From Proteobacteria bacterium UBA7415 (lineage in GTDB: Bacteria > Pseudomonadota > Gammaproteobacteria > Arenicellales > Arenicellaceae), in assembly GCA_002470515.1 (NCBI GenBank), contig DKML01000016.1:1-64000 (forward strand): a DNA stretch of 64,000 bases. The letters are read 5' to 3'. The position numbers and the translations under genes are program-made. The notes under the pieces are model-generated. The model was not told where the DNA came from, did no database searches, and saw nothing but the letters and a program-made list of their open reading frames with translations. Every line of letters begins with the position of its first letter. The stretch's first letter is position 1. Of this stretch, positions 33,515-42,600 are shown one piece after another.

Positions 33515-35704
33515 CTATCCGTAAAAAGAAGTGCCGGATTTACGCATTTTTTCTAGAAGTTGCGGGATTTCATAAAGCGGGCCTAGGTGCGCATAGCCCT
33601 CAGCCATCGCACAGAACGCCGCTATGCCAACTGTATCGACGTGTTGCAGTGCTCCTCCGCGAAAACGAGGAAAGCCAAGACCCCATAATAATGCCATATC
33701 CGCTTCTGCCGCCGACGCCACCACGCCTTCTTCTAAGCATCGGATCGTCTCAAAACAAAAGGCGAGCGTAAGCCGTTCTTGTATTTCGCTAGAATTGATT
33801 TCAGAAGGTGCATTTAGATAAATCAAACCTAGTGCTAACTCGTCTTGCTGCTTGGTCATACCACCCGCCTCATTGCGCGCATAATGGTAAAAGCCTTGCC
33901 TGCTCTTTTGTCCCAAACGTGCATTGCTATGCAGTGTATGGATCGCTGACATGTAGTCCGGTGCCATCCTCTGCGGAATATCAGCAGCCATGACGTCGAG
34001 ACAGTGAGTCATCGTATCTAAACCAATAACGTCACTGAGATAAGCGGGCCCCATCGGCCAGCCCCAACTTTGCATGGCTTCGTCGATCTGACGAAAATCC
34101 ACTCCCTCGGCAATCAGCATTTGCGCCGCGATAATATAGGGAAACAAAACCCGATTAACTAAGAAGCCTGGGCTATCGTTCACAACAATAGGATTCTTAC
34201 CCAGTTGCAGTGCGTACTGCACGGTCGTGGCAATGGTCGTATCGCTAGTCTTTTTTCCGCGAATAATTTCAACCAAAGGCATCGCTGGCACAGGGTTAAA
34301 GAAATGCAGACCGCAAAACTGCTCAGGTCTGCTCAAACCTTGAGCCAACCGGGTTATAGATATGGTTGACGTATTTGAGGTTAAAACACAGTTTGACGAA
34401 ATGTGTGCTTCCAAGTCTTTCAATACAGATTGCTTAATCGCAGTATTTTCGACGACTGCCTCGACCACCAAATCGACATCACTCAAACTACCTGAGTCCA
34501 GCGTTGGACTGATTCTGGCTTGCGCGAGTTGCGCTTCTTTTTCACTAAGTCGACCCTTAGCAACTTGTGTACTGAAGTTTCGTATAGCCTCATTCATTCC
34601 AGCTTCAAGTGCTTCAGGCTGAATATCTTTAAGCACAGCGCCTATCCCTTTAAGCGACGATTGATAGGCGATACCGCCGCCCATAATGCCAGCCCCAATA
34701 ACGGCGACATTATCGGTTGACCGTGCGCCGGCGGCAGTTCTTTTTGCGACCCTAGCCACCGCTTGCTCGTTCATAAACACACTAAGAAGGTTAATAGCGG
34801 TCGGAGAAGTGAGAATATCAGCAAACGCTCTGGCTTCGGCCAAGCCAGCTTGCTCTGCGGGATTGTCTAATTGGTTTACAACCAATGACATGGCTAAACT
34901 TGCCGCTGGATAATTGGGCCCTGGTCGAACGTCTAAGCCAACGGAAATTTGGTCAAGTTTTTTGCGTGTTGTATCGTCTGCAGTGACTTTCTGTTGCTTT
35001 CTCGCTCGGATCTCAGTCATGTGAGTGGCTACGCTATCCAGCTCGCTAATCGCCACATCAAGCAAAGACTCTGCGTCGCACACTCGCGCTACCAAGCCTG
35101 CATCTAAGGCGCTTTGGGCCGATTGTGGCTTACCTGTACTAATCCATTGCATGGCAGTGACAGGATCAATCATTCGAGGCAATCTAACAGTCCCTGCGTA
35201 ACCGGGAAACAACCCGAGGTTAACCTCAGGCAACCCAACTTTGGCGCGTTCCGACATCACTCTGGCGTCGCTAGCTAATGCGAACTCTAAGCCGCCTCCT
35301 AGCGCCACACCATTTATCGCTGCCACTGTAGGAACAGGCAATGCCTCAATGCGTGAAAACGCGGATTGGCCGGACATTACATGCTTATGAATCCCTGTGA
35401 CGTCGTCGGCTTTACCGAACGCCAGCAAAGCGGGTATTTCAGCGCCCGCGACGAATACAGATTTTCCACTGGTAAAAATAACGCCGGCCAATTCGGGAGC
35501 ATCTTCTAATTGGTCGAGCACCAAATGAAGTTCGTCAAACACACTCTGATTGAAGACATTGACAGGTGCCCCTTTTAGATCAAAGCAAACTTGCGCGATA
35601 ACTCGCGTATCAGTGCCGCCTGAATCTTTGACATCCAAGAAAGAGACCGAAAAGGCTTGCCCCGTATAGTGTGGCGAATTAAATGCTGGTTGTCTGATAT
35701 TCAT
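33515..35704 (-). CDS. fatty-acid oxidation multifunctional protein (FadJ-like)
   Basis: Enoyl-CoA hydratase plus 3-hydroxyacyl-CoA dehydrogenase for beta-oxidation. 729 aa from the ATG at 35704; an upstream GTG at 35749 is less likely. The N-terminal crotonase domain has FVAGAEIPAL and NGVALGGGLEFALA, then NLGLFPGYAGT. The dehydrogenase domain has the NAD motif VIGAGIMGGGIAYQ and the catalytic LHFFNPVPAMPLVE. A second C-terminal domain follows. No thiolase (fadA/fadI) is adjacent. I leave the symbol empty because FadB and FadJ types cannot be separated safely by eye. Confidence 0.9.
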   Translation of the reverse strand: MNIRQPAFNSPHYTGQAFSVSFLDVKDSGGTDTRVIAQVCFDLKGAPVNVFNQSVFDELHLVLDQLEDAPELAGVIFTSGKSVFVAGAEIPALLAFGKADDVTGIHKHVMSGQSAFSRIEALPVPTVAAINGVALGGGLEFALASDARVMSERAKVGLPEVNLGLFPGYAGTVRLPRMIDPVTAMQWISTGKPQSAQSALDAGLVARVCDAESLLDVAISELDSVATHMTEIRARKQQKVTADDTTRKKLDQISVGLDVRPGPNYPAASLAMSLVVNQLDNPAEQAGLAEARAFADILTSPTAINLLSVFMNEQAVARVAKRTAAGARSTDNVAVIGAGIMGGGIAYQSSLKGIGAVLKDIQPEALEAGMNEAIRNFSTQVAKGRLSEKEAQLAQARISPTLDSGSLSDVDLVVEAVVENTAIKQSVLKDLEAHISSNCVLTSNTSTISITRLAQGLSRPEQFCGLHFFNPVPAMPLVEIIRGKKTSDTTIATTVQYALQLGKNPIVVNDSPGFLVNRVLFPYIIAAQMLIAEGVDFRQIDEAMQSWGWPMGPAYLSDVIGLDTMTHCLDVMAADIPQRMAPDYMSAIHTLHSNARLGQKSRQGFYHYARNEAGGMTKQQDELALGLIYLNAPSEINSSEIQERLTLAFCFETIRCLEEGVVASAAEADMALLWGLGFPRFRGGALQHVDTVGIAAFCAMAEGYAHLGPLYEIPQLLEKMRKSGTSFYG

Positions 35705-35853
35705 ATCTGTGTTGAAGCCGCTATTTAGAATAGCTTGGCATTTTATCACTGCTATAACGCCACGGTGTCATAGAGTTTTAAACTAAAGCGCTTTTTGACC
35801 TTACTTACTTGCCTTCAATTTACCTTCTGTTACTAACTAATAAAGGCATCTGA

Positions 35854-36318
35854 ATGAGTTTAGCTAAATGGCTCCGACACATAAGAAGGAACGACTGAGA
35901 ACAAGACAGATCGAAACAGCGAAGGAATCTATTGCTTGGATTCACGACTGCACTTGCTAGCGCCTTGTTACCCGCTCATGCCCAGTTCAAAGTTTGCGCT
36001 GGAAGACCACCAGAAGTAACCTCAAAAAGCGTGACTTGTGCACCTGGTTCACCCAGAAGCCTGATGTTCGATCTATGCAACAACGAATTAGAGGCCGTAA
36101 CCACCACATCAATCAACCCCACTGGGCAACTTTTCGCAACTCATCTGTCGCCGTCATTTCCCTTCACCAGACAACCTGGCGAATGTATCTCGTGCACAGC
36201 ACAAGGCACCTCGAATACTGAATTTGATTGTTCAGATAATTTTGGATTTGGCTATGAGTTTACGAGTGAATCTGGTCTACTTGAGGGCGCCGCTTGGGCT
36301 GTTAACCTTGGCGGATAA
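35854..36318 (+). pseudogene. Tat-signal secreted protein gene with an in-frame TGA
   Basis: From the ATG at 35854, which has AAAGG about 9 nt upstream, the frame reads MSLAKWLRHIRRND, then TGA at 35896. It continues in the same frame as a good twin-arginine signal (KQRRNLLLGFTTALASALL, cleavage AHA). A mature part of about 110 aa with several Cys residues follows (KVCAG, VTCAPG, DLCNNE, CISCTA, DCSDN). I do not recognise the mature domain. Either a nonsense mutation broke the gene, or translation starts at TTG 35932 (GAAGGA upstream), which would drop the twin Arg. So this is a pseudogene or a gene with a rare start. Confidence 0.5.
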
Positions 36319-36425
36319 ATTCCGTAATTCACACAAGAAATGTTGTCTTCCTTTCGTTTGCAAAATGGCAAACCAAATGGCTAACTAGACAGTAAGCCTA
36401 ACTAGAAAAAATACTCTTTTACCCT

Positions 36426-37352
36426 ATGCAAGCCATTCGTGAAGCACTTGCTCGTCTCTCCTCTTCCTATATTGCAGTGGGTTTTGCGTTCGCGGTTGGA
36501 AGCGCTGCGCTGTTTGCAATTCGTCCCATATTTGTAAAGTTAGCATACGCCGAGGGCGTTGAACCTGTCACTCTTATTGGTTTGAGGATGTTGTTCTCTG
36601 CGCCAATCTACGCCGTATTGTTGTGGCTGTTTATTCGACGGGGCCGCAATAAAGTTCCCATCACTTTGCCGCTTGTCGCACAAATTAGCGGCATAGGCTT
36701 GTTCGGCTATTTCTTAGCGAGCTTTTTCGACCTAATTGGCCTGCAATATGTCAGTGCGCAGCTTGGCCGCATGATCCTGTATACCTACCCTACTTTTGTG
36801 GTGATTCTTAGCGCGCTTTTTATGGGCCAAGCCATAACCCTTCGAACCGCCGCGGCACTGTTAGTGACGTACATTGGGATCAGTGTCATATTTGGTCACG
36901 ACCTTAGTGAGTTCGGACCTGAAGTCTCGGTGGGCGCTTTGTGGATCATTGCCAGTGGCTTGTCATTTTCGGTTTACTTAATCTTAAGCAAATCACTAAT
37001 CACCAAAGTAGGAAGTCAGGTATTCACTTGTATCGCCCTGATATCGGCCAGTTTCGGTATATTTACGTATTGGGCAATCACCAGTCCAGCTATCGATATG
37101 GCACTCGCAGTAAACAATACTGCATTAATAATAATTCTGATCATTGCAATTTTCTGTACGGTCATCCCAACCTTCTTTACAACCGCGGCGGTTGAGCGCA
37201 TTGGTGCTGGTCGCACTGGTATTGTCGCAATGATCGGCCCCGCTTTCACTAGTGTCTTTGCAGTATTGATTTTGCAAGAAGCGTTTACGGTGTATCACCT
37301 ACTCGGAATTGTAATTACCGTCATTGGAGTAAGCTTGTTACCACGCAACTAG
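36426..37352 (+). CDS. EamA/DMT-family transporter
   Basis: Inner-membrane drug/metabolite transporter with about ten helices in two EamA repeats, 308 aa. RMLFSAPIYAVLLW and the second-repeat PAFTSVFAVLILQEAF are typical. Substrate unknown. It is convergent with the fusA2-like gene and separated from it by a terminator. Confidence 0.9.
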   Translation: MQAIREALARLSSSYIAVGFAFAVGSAALFAIRPIFVKLAYAEGVEPVTLIGLRMLFSAPIYAVLLWLFIRRGRNKVPITLPLVAQISGIGLFGYFLASFFDLIGLQYVSAQLGRMILYTYPTFVVILSALFMGQAITLRTAAALLVTYIGISVIFGHDLSEFGPEVSVGALWIIASGLSFSVYLILSKSLITKVGSQVFTCIALISASFGIFTYWAITSPAIDMALAVNNTALIIILIIAIFCTVIPTFFTTAAVERIGAGRTGIVAMIGPAFTSVFAVLILQEAFTVYHLLGIVITVIGVSLLPRN

Positions 37353-37403
37353 TTGCCAATCTTTCTTAGCGCCACTCTTTACATAGTCTTCGATATACAT
37401 AGC

Positions 37404-37433
37404 AAAAAAAAGCCCCTGCTAAGCAAGGGCTCT
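37404..37433 (-). terminator. terminator after the EF-G gene
   Basis: Minus-strand stem AGCCCTTGC / GCAGGGGCT followed by eight T. Confidence 0.85.
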
Positions 37434-37475
37434 CTAAAACGGACTAAGAATCAAAAATCAGAAACTAAGTCGTCT

Positions 37476-39560
37476 TTATTTGTTTGCTTCACGCTCTTTG
37501 GCATCAGCAATAACCTCTTCGGCCACGTTGCGTGGGCAAGGTTGGTAGTTTTCAAATTCCATTGAGAACTGACCACGACCAGAAGTCATCGTGCGTAAGT
37601 CACCAATATAACCAAACATCTCAGCTAGTGGCACATTTGCTTTGATACGAACACCAGTAGGGTTCAGATCTTGCGAACGGATCATGCCACGACGACGATT
37701 CAAATCGCCAATGACGTCACCAACGTTGTCTTCAGGCGAGAACACGTCAACTTTCATAATAGGCTCAATGATTTGTGCGCCTGCTTTTGGTAATGACTGA
37801 CGATATGCGCCTCTCGCTGCAATTTCAAAAGCAACTGCTGACGAATCCACCGCGTGGAAACCACCGTCTAACAACGTCACTTTAACGTCTTCTGTTGGGA
37901 AGCCCGCCAAAACACCTTTGTCCATAGACGTGGCAAAACCTTTCTCAATCGCTGGCCAGAATTCGCGTGGTACGTTACCACCAGTAACTTTAGACTCGAA
38001 CGTAAAACCTTCGCCCGGCTCATTCGGCTCAATCACGTAATCGATCTTACCAAACTGACCAGAACCACCAGATTGCTTCTTATGCGTGTAGCTGTCTTCG
38101 ATGCGTTGTGTGATTGACTCACGGTATGCAACTTGCGGCGCACCCACTGAACATTCAACTCCATGCGTACGCTTCAAGATATCAACCTTAATATCAAGGT
38201 GAAGCTCGCCCATTCCTTTAAGAATAGTTTCGCCAGACTCTTGATCAGTTTCAACAATAAACGATGGATCTTCAGCAACCATCTTTCCTAGCGCAAGACC
38301 CATTTTTTCAGTTGCGGCTTTATCTTTCGGAAAGATAGCCATAGAGATAACTGGAGCTGGGAATACCATTGGCTCGAGTGTGATTATGTCTTTAGGATCG
38401 CAAAGTGTGTGACCTGTTTGAACATTTTTCATGCCGACGATCGCGATAATATCTCCCGCTTGGGCACTGTCGAGCTCGTTACGGTCATTTGCATGCATTT
38501 CTACCATGCGGCCTACACGCTCCGTTTTACCTGTGAACGAGTTTAGGATTGTGTCGCCTTTATTGATTTTGCCTGCGTAGATACGCACGAACGTCAATGC
38601 ACCAAAGCGGTCATCCATAATTTTGAACGCCAACGCTTTAAAAGTTTCATCTGCGTCTACCGTTGCAACACGACCTGTCTCGTTACCTTCTTCGTCAACA
38701 ATAGGTTGCGGAACAACTTCTGTTGGACTTGGCAAGTAATCTACAACCGCATTAAGGACCAATTGAACGCCTTTGTTCTTGAACGCAGAACCGCACAATG
38801 TAGGGAAAAATACGAGGTCACGGGTACCCTTACGGATACAGGCTTTAACCGTTTCGATTGAAGGCTCTTCGCCTTCAAGATACGCTTCAAATGCTTCATC
38901 GTCTTGTTCAACAGCTGTTTCGATCAACTGCTCGCGATACTCTTCAACTTTATCAACCATATCCGCAGGGACATCACCAACGGTATAAGCTGTAGGGTCA
39001 CCAGACTCATCCCAAATGTAAGATTTACGCGTGAGTAGATCTACTACACCTACGAAGTCATCTTCAATACCGATCGGGAGTACCATAATCAAAGCATTTG
39101 CAGCCAATACGGTTCTAACTTGGTCTACAACGCGGTAGAAGTCAGCCCCCATGCGGTCTAACTTGTTTACGAAAATAACACGAGCTACTTCAGACTCGTT
39201 GGCATAACGCCAGTTAGTCTCTGATTGGGGCTCAACACCACCCGATCCACAGAAAACACCAACACCACCATCAAGCACTTTAAGTGAACGATACACTTCA
39301 ACAGTAAAATCAACGTGTCCTGGTGTATCGATGATGTTCATTCGGTGACCGTCCCACTCACAGCTAGTCGCAGCAGACTGAATCGTAATACCACGTTCTT
39401 GCTCTTGCTCCATAAAGTCAGTTGTCGCTGCACCATCATGCACCTCACCCATCTTATGAATTTTGCCGGTAAGGCTCAAAATTCGCTCTGTAGTCGTGGT
39501 CTTACCCGCGTCTACGTGGGCGAAGATGCCAATGTTTCTGTATTTCGATAGGTCAGCCAT
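37476..39560 (-). CDS. fusA2: elongation factor G, second (FusA2-like) paralog
   Basis: Translational GTPase for ribosomal translocation or recycling. 694 aa. G1 [13 protein letters not shown]2 region RGITIQSA, G3 DTPGH, G4 NKLD; domains II-V are intact. Variants [28 protein letters not shown] and [15 protein letters not shown] suggest the second EF-G class seen in Vibrio and relatives, not the str-operon FusA. Context supports this: no rpsL, rpsG or tuf flanks it, and it has its own terminator. The paralog assignment is moderate; the EF-G family is certain. Confidence 0.85.
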   Translation of the reverse strand: MADLSKYRNIGIFAHVDAGKTTTTERILSLTGKIHKMGEVHDGAATTDFMEQEQERGITIQSAATSCEWDGHRMNIIDTPGHVDFTVEVYRSLKVLDGGVGVFCGSGGVEPQSETNWRYANESEVARVIFVNKLDRMGADFYRVVDQVRTVLAANALIMVLPIGIEDDFVGVVDLLTRKSYIWDESGDPTAYTVGDVPADMVDKVEEYREQLIETAVEQDDEAFEAYLEGEEPSIETVKACIRKGTRDLVFFPTLCGSAFKNKGVQLVLNAVVDYLPSPTEVVPQPIVDEEGNETGRVATVDADETFKALAFKIMDDRFGALTFVRIYAGKINKGDTILNSFTGKTERVGRMVEMHANDRNELDSAQAGDIIAIVGMKNVQTGHTLCDPKDIITLEPMVFPAPVISMAIFPKDKAATEKMGLALGKMVAEDPSFIVETDQESGETILKGMGELHLDIKVDILKRTHGVECSVGAPQVAYRESITQRIEDSYTHKKQSGGSGQFGKIDYVIEPNEPGEGFTFESKVTGGNVPREFWPAIEKGFATSMDKGVLAGFPTEDVKVTLLDGGFHAVDSSAVAFEIAARGAYRQSLPKAGAQIIEPIMKVDVFSPEDNVGDVIGDLNRRRGMIRSQDLNPTGVRIKANVPLAEMFGYIGDLRTMTSGRGQFSMEFENYQPCPRNVAEEVIADAKEREANK

Positions 39561-39933
39561 GATGTTCTCTTGGTTGTCAATTAATGAGCCCCGTATGAGC
39601 CCAAGTTAAATTAGTTTTAAAATCAGTGCGTTACGCCATATTGCCAGTTTTATTCTGGTCGGTCTAACGCTGTTATTTCAGTTGCTGCTAATGCAGCTCT
39701 TGCGCCTTTCAAAACGCAAGATGCCGAGCGTCATGTTCCTATGCAAATCACGCCGCCATTTAAAATCGCGGACTGGAGTAGCACAGTGTTTGGCTCGGCA
39801 CTCAAAATTTGGGCGGGATAATACATGATCTCGCGCCGTAGGTCTAAGCTATACGCGCAAAACTTAGCAAAAACCTAAGTCTTTGTTGAAGGGAAAGAGT
39901 GGGGTGAAAATAGCGTATTTCAAGGTTGCTCGG
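39561..39933. other. 373-nt region upstream of the EF-G gene
   Basis: No gene recognised. It should hold the EF-G promoter. A 7-bp inverted repeat TCTTGCG/CGCAAGA lies at 39698-39721 without a T run. Confidence 0.5.
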
Positions 39934-40881
39934 TCAGACTTTAGAATTACGCCGTTCGACAGATCGATTTTGTTGCGGTGTACGCGTTAATCGGGCGCTC
40001 GAACCAATCAAACCAGCCATTAATATGAGCGCTGATCCAAGCAAGAATGCATTCGAAATTTGATCACCCCAAAAAGCGACGCCAATCACGCCTGCGATCG
40101 GAAGAGCCATATACGTAAACAGGCCAACGACAGCCGCTCGATGCTTTGTATACGCTACGGTAGCCGTGTACTGGCCTAGCGTTGCCAGGGAAGCAACCAG
40201 CAATAACAACCACAGCGAGTTGACGGAGAGTCCCATCACTATCGTCAGTGAACCGCCTTGCAGCAGCCAGACAGGCACTGAGAGTAAAGCTCCAAAGCAT
40301 GCAAAATAAAAAGCAATAACGTCCGCACCCTCATTGCGCCCAATGCGGCGAACCAAAGATTTCCCAAATGCCGCCAAGAGGGCTGCCAATGTTGCGGCAA
40401 TCACGCCGTACACGTGTGTAGATTCCTTAAGATCGATATTAATCGACACCGCGACCCCAACGAGCGCAATGGCCAGCGCAACAAGCGTCGAAATATACGG
40501 TTTTTCACCTAAAACCAAAACAGCAGCGAACGGAATGAACGCTGGCGACAAAAGCTTGAGTAAAGTGGCTAGGCTTAGATCCAGCTGCTGGTACGCGTAA
40601 AATATTAGACACATAGATGTTACGCCAACCACGCAGCGCACCGAGTGTAGCCCAATATTAGGCGTGCGCAAACGCCCTACTCCGCGCACCAAAATCACGG
40701 GCAGCAATAACACTATCGACATTACTTGGACCACAACAAACACCGTCATGGTGTCTAAACTAAGTGTAAGAAACTTGACGAAATGCCCCATCGTGACCAA
40801 ACATATCTCGGCCAACAAGATCAGCAAAAACGCGTTAAGTCCCTGATTTTCTGCGCCGTGGGCATTAAAGTTAATCTGCAC
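39934..40881 (-). CDS. EamA/DMT-family transporter
   Basis: Second drug/metabolite transporter in the window, 315 aa, about ten helices. The first repeat ends with LLKLLSPAFIPFAAVLVLGE and the second has FTYMALPIAGVIGVAFWGD. It resembles the RhaT/S-adenosylmethionine-type DMT proteins, but the substrate cannot be assigned. Not a recent duplicate of the gene at 36426, since the sequences differ throughout. Confidence 0.88.
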   Translation of the reverse strand: MQINFNAHGAENQGLNAFLLILLAEICLVTMGHFVKFLTLSLDTMTVFVVVQVMSIVLLLPVILVRGVGRLRTPNIGLHSVRCVVGVTSMCLIFYAYQQLDLSLATLLKLLSPAFIPFAAVLVLGEKPYISTLVALAIALVGVAVSINIDLKESTHVYGVIAATLAALLAAFGKSLVRRIGRNEGADVIAFYFACFGALLSVPVWLLQGGSLTIVMGLSVNSLWLLLLVASLATLGQYTATVAYTKHRAAVVGLFTYMALPIAGVIGVAFWGDQISNAFLLGSALILMAGLIGSSARLTRTPQQNRSVERRNSKV

Positions 40882-41131
40882 AGTAATTAATACTCGGGTG
40901 TGTATTTTTCATATTAATAACTGAATATTTCATTTAGGTCTCAACCTGAGCACATCTAAGCCTTAAAAATTAGCGAGCTCGGTATACGCATTGTTATTTT
41001 TGTAAAACCTACACACTTGCTCCATCAATCTGTTATTTATTAGTCTAATCGGCATTGCGCATGCAGTACCGTGTAATCGACGGATAACCAATCTCAAAAC
41101 ACTTCTTTGCCACTAAAGTCTTATAACTGTC

Positions 41132-41592
41132 ATGGCACTAATGCTTGGTACCTGCGCCAGTCCCATGCCTTGAAACGATACAGGCTTGATTGCTGATTCT
41201 GATAAATTTGCAGGCGAATGGTAGGAAATTGCGAACATCTCCTACTTTATGGAAAAAAACAAAGCAGGTAACCAAACCCTATATACGTAGATTGGTTGGA
41301 ACCGCTCGAAGCTTAAACGACAACAACACTGATTGGCAATCGGTGTTGTCTTGGATACTACGCTCAAACGTTCTCAATTCTTGATGTGGATGAGGAGTAT
41401 CCAGCAATGTTGATCGGCGTCGTTTCTCGCGATCTAGGCTGGGTGTTTTCGCGCAACAAGACTATTTCAGACGCTGAATACGAACATGCGCTTGCGATTT
41501 TTGCCGACAACGACTACGACATTAAGCAGTTCTGTAAAGTTCCCCAGCTGCCTGAGAAAATCGGTAAAGAAGGGTTTCAGGCCACCGAATAA
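41132..41592 (+). pseudogene. degraded outer-membrane lipocalin (Blc-like lipoprotein)
   Basis: From the ATG at 41132 a lipoprotein-like start is visible (ALMLGTCAS), then TGA. The lipocalin signature follows: DKFAGEW, then TAG where Tyr is expected, then EIANISYFMEKNKAGNQTLYT, then another TAG. A frame change follows. In the next frame YYAQTFSILDVDEEYPAMLIG and SRDLGWVFSRNKTISDAEY form the C-terminal lipocalin strands, ending at a normal TAA at 41592. At least three stops and one frameshift make it clearly non-functional. Blc-type lipocalins bind lipids at the outer membrane. A GTG at 41386 could in principle give a 68-aa fragment but has no support. Confidence 0.85.
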
Positions 41593-41671
41593 GCGCTAAT
41601 CTCGTACTTGAGCCTCAGCCTAAATATAACCAAACCGACTCTATTTTGTGTAAATTGTAATAAATCCGCCC

Positions 41672-41677
41672 TATACT
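41672..41677 (+). promoter_or_regulatory. possible -10 of the cold-shock gene
   Basis: TATACT in an AT-rich stretch about 195 nt before the cspA-like ATG. No clear -35 was found. If used, it gives a long 5' leader of the kind known for cold-shock mRNAs. Confidence 0.35.
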
Positions 41678-41871
41678 AAATCTTGCAAACAGCGAAGACG
41701 CGGTCTTTTGCACGACTTGGTTAAGCAATATTTGGTCTCTCACTATTTGACCATTTGCTTACCATCGCTCAGCCCAGCGTATAGCCTGTCTGTACGGGCT
41801 AACACATTGCCTTGCACATGATTTCTTGATGCACTGTGTTGGATTAGATTTAATTAGGATAGGAATTAGTT

Positions 41872-42078
41872 ATGACAACCAAAACTGGAACCGTTAAGTG
41901 GTTTAACGAAACGAAAGGCTTCGGCTTTATTGAACAAGATGAAGGCCCCGACGTTTTCGCTCATTACAGCGAGATCAATGCAGGCGGCTTTAAAACATTG
42001 GCTGAAGGCCAAAAAGTTGAGTTTGAACTTAAAGACGGTGAACGAGGCCCTCAGGCTGTAAACATTGTGGCATTGTAG
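41872..42078 (+). CDS. cold-shock domain protein (CspA family)
   Basis: 68-aa OB-fold RNA chaperone. [20 protein letters not shown] (RNP1) and DVFAHYSEI (RNP2) are complete. TAGGA about 10 nt upstream supports the start. It stands alone with its own terminator. Stop is TAG. Confidence 0.97.
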   Translation: MTTKTGTVKWFNETKGFGFIEQDEGPDVFAHYSEINAGGFKTLAEGQKVEFELKDGERGPQAVNIVAL

Positions 42079-42111
42079 CCTAGTCATTCTCCATTAGAAA
42101 ACGTCATTAGA

Positions 42112-42142
42112 GAGCCCTCCAATTATTGCAGGGCTTTTTTTT
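42112..42142 (+). terminator. terminator after the cold-shock gene
   Basis: AGCCCT/AGGGCT stem followed by eight T. Confidence 0.8.
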
Positions 42143-42225
42143 AGCGCCCTCTCGATATTTCAAACCACATGAAGCTGAGATTAGCTATTCCACTCTCAGT
42201 AATTAAAATAGTCTCTCGCCTTCCA

Positions 42226-42253
42226 TTGACAGACTTTATTCCCCGCTTATACT
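42226..42253 (+). promoter_or_regulatory. sigma-70 promoter of the B12 locus
   Basis: TTGACA at 42226-42231, a 16-nt spacer, and TATACT at 42248-42253. The predicted start near 42260 is directly before the riboswitch. Confidence 0.75.
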
Positions 42254-42259
42254 AATCGC

Positions 42260-42392
42260 TCGATCTCGGGTGTCGTAAGTAGCGAATCTAATTCGTCTAA
42301 CTGCGCTTAAACGGGAAGTTGGTTAAATTCCAACACTGCCCCCGCAACGGTGTTTGTGTTTTTTTAAATACATAAGTCCGGAACCTGCCCCA
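42260..42392 (+). ncRNA. cobalamin riboswitch
   Basis: Adenosylcobalamin-sensing leader. The conserved core is present: GGGAAGTTGGTTAAATTCCA, then CACTGCCCCCGCAACGGTG, and the B12 box AAGTCCGGAACCTGCC at 42374-42389. It lies about 210 nt before the btuB-like ATG. The intervening 42393-42600 holds the expression platform. A small hairpin GATGG/CCATC at 42422-42442 is visible, but no T-rich terminator. Confidence 0.93.
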
Positions 42393-42600
42393 AACTCTCT
42401 AAGAGCGTGATCGCAACCGTTGATGGAGCGGAGGGCTACCATCCAAGGGTTAACGCTACTTGAGATTTGCGTGCTCTACTTACGCCCTTTCGTTGCGCTC
42501 TCCTTTGATACCTCGCTTTGTCACCTTAAATTTAATAATTAGTTTTTAACAAGACTGGATATTGAGTCACTCTCTCGTTTTAGGACTTAAGGTGATCATA

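Noticed and set aside
39698..39721. Terminator upstream of the EF-G gene
   Set aside because: The 7-bp inverted repeat has no T run on either strand.
41190..41384. 64-codon frame on the plus strand
   Set aside because: It is a shifted frame within the lipocalin pseudogene and has no lipocalin residues of its own.
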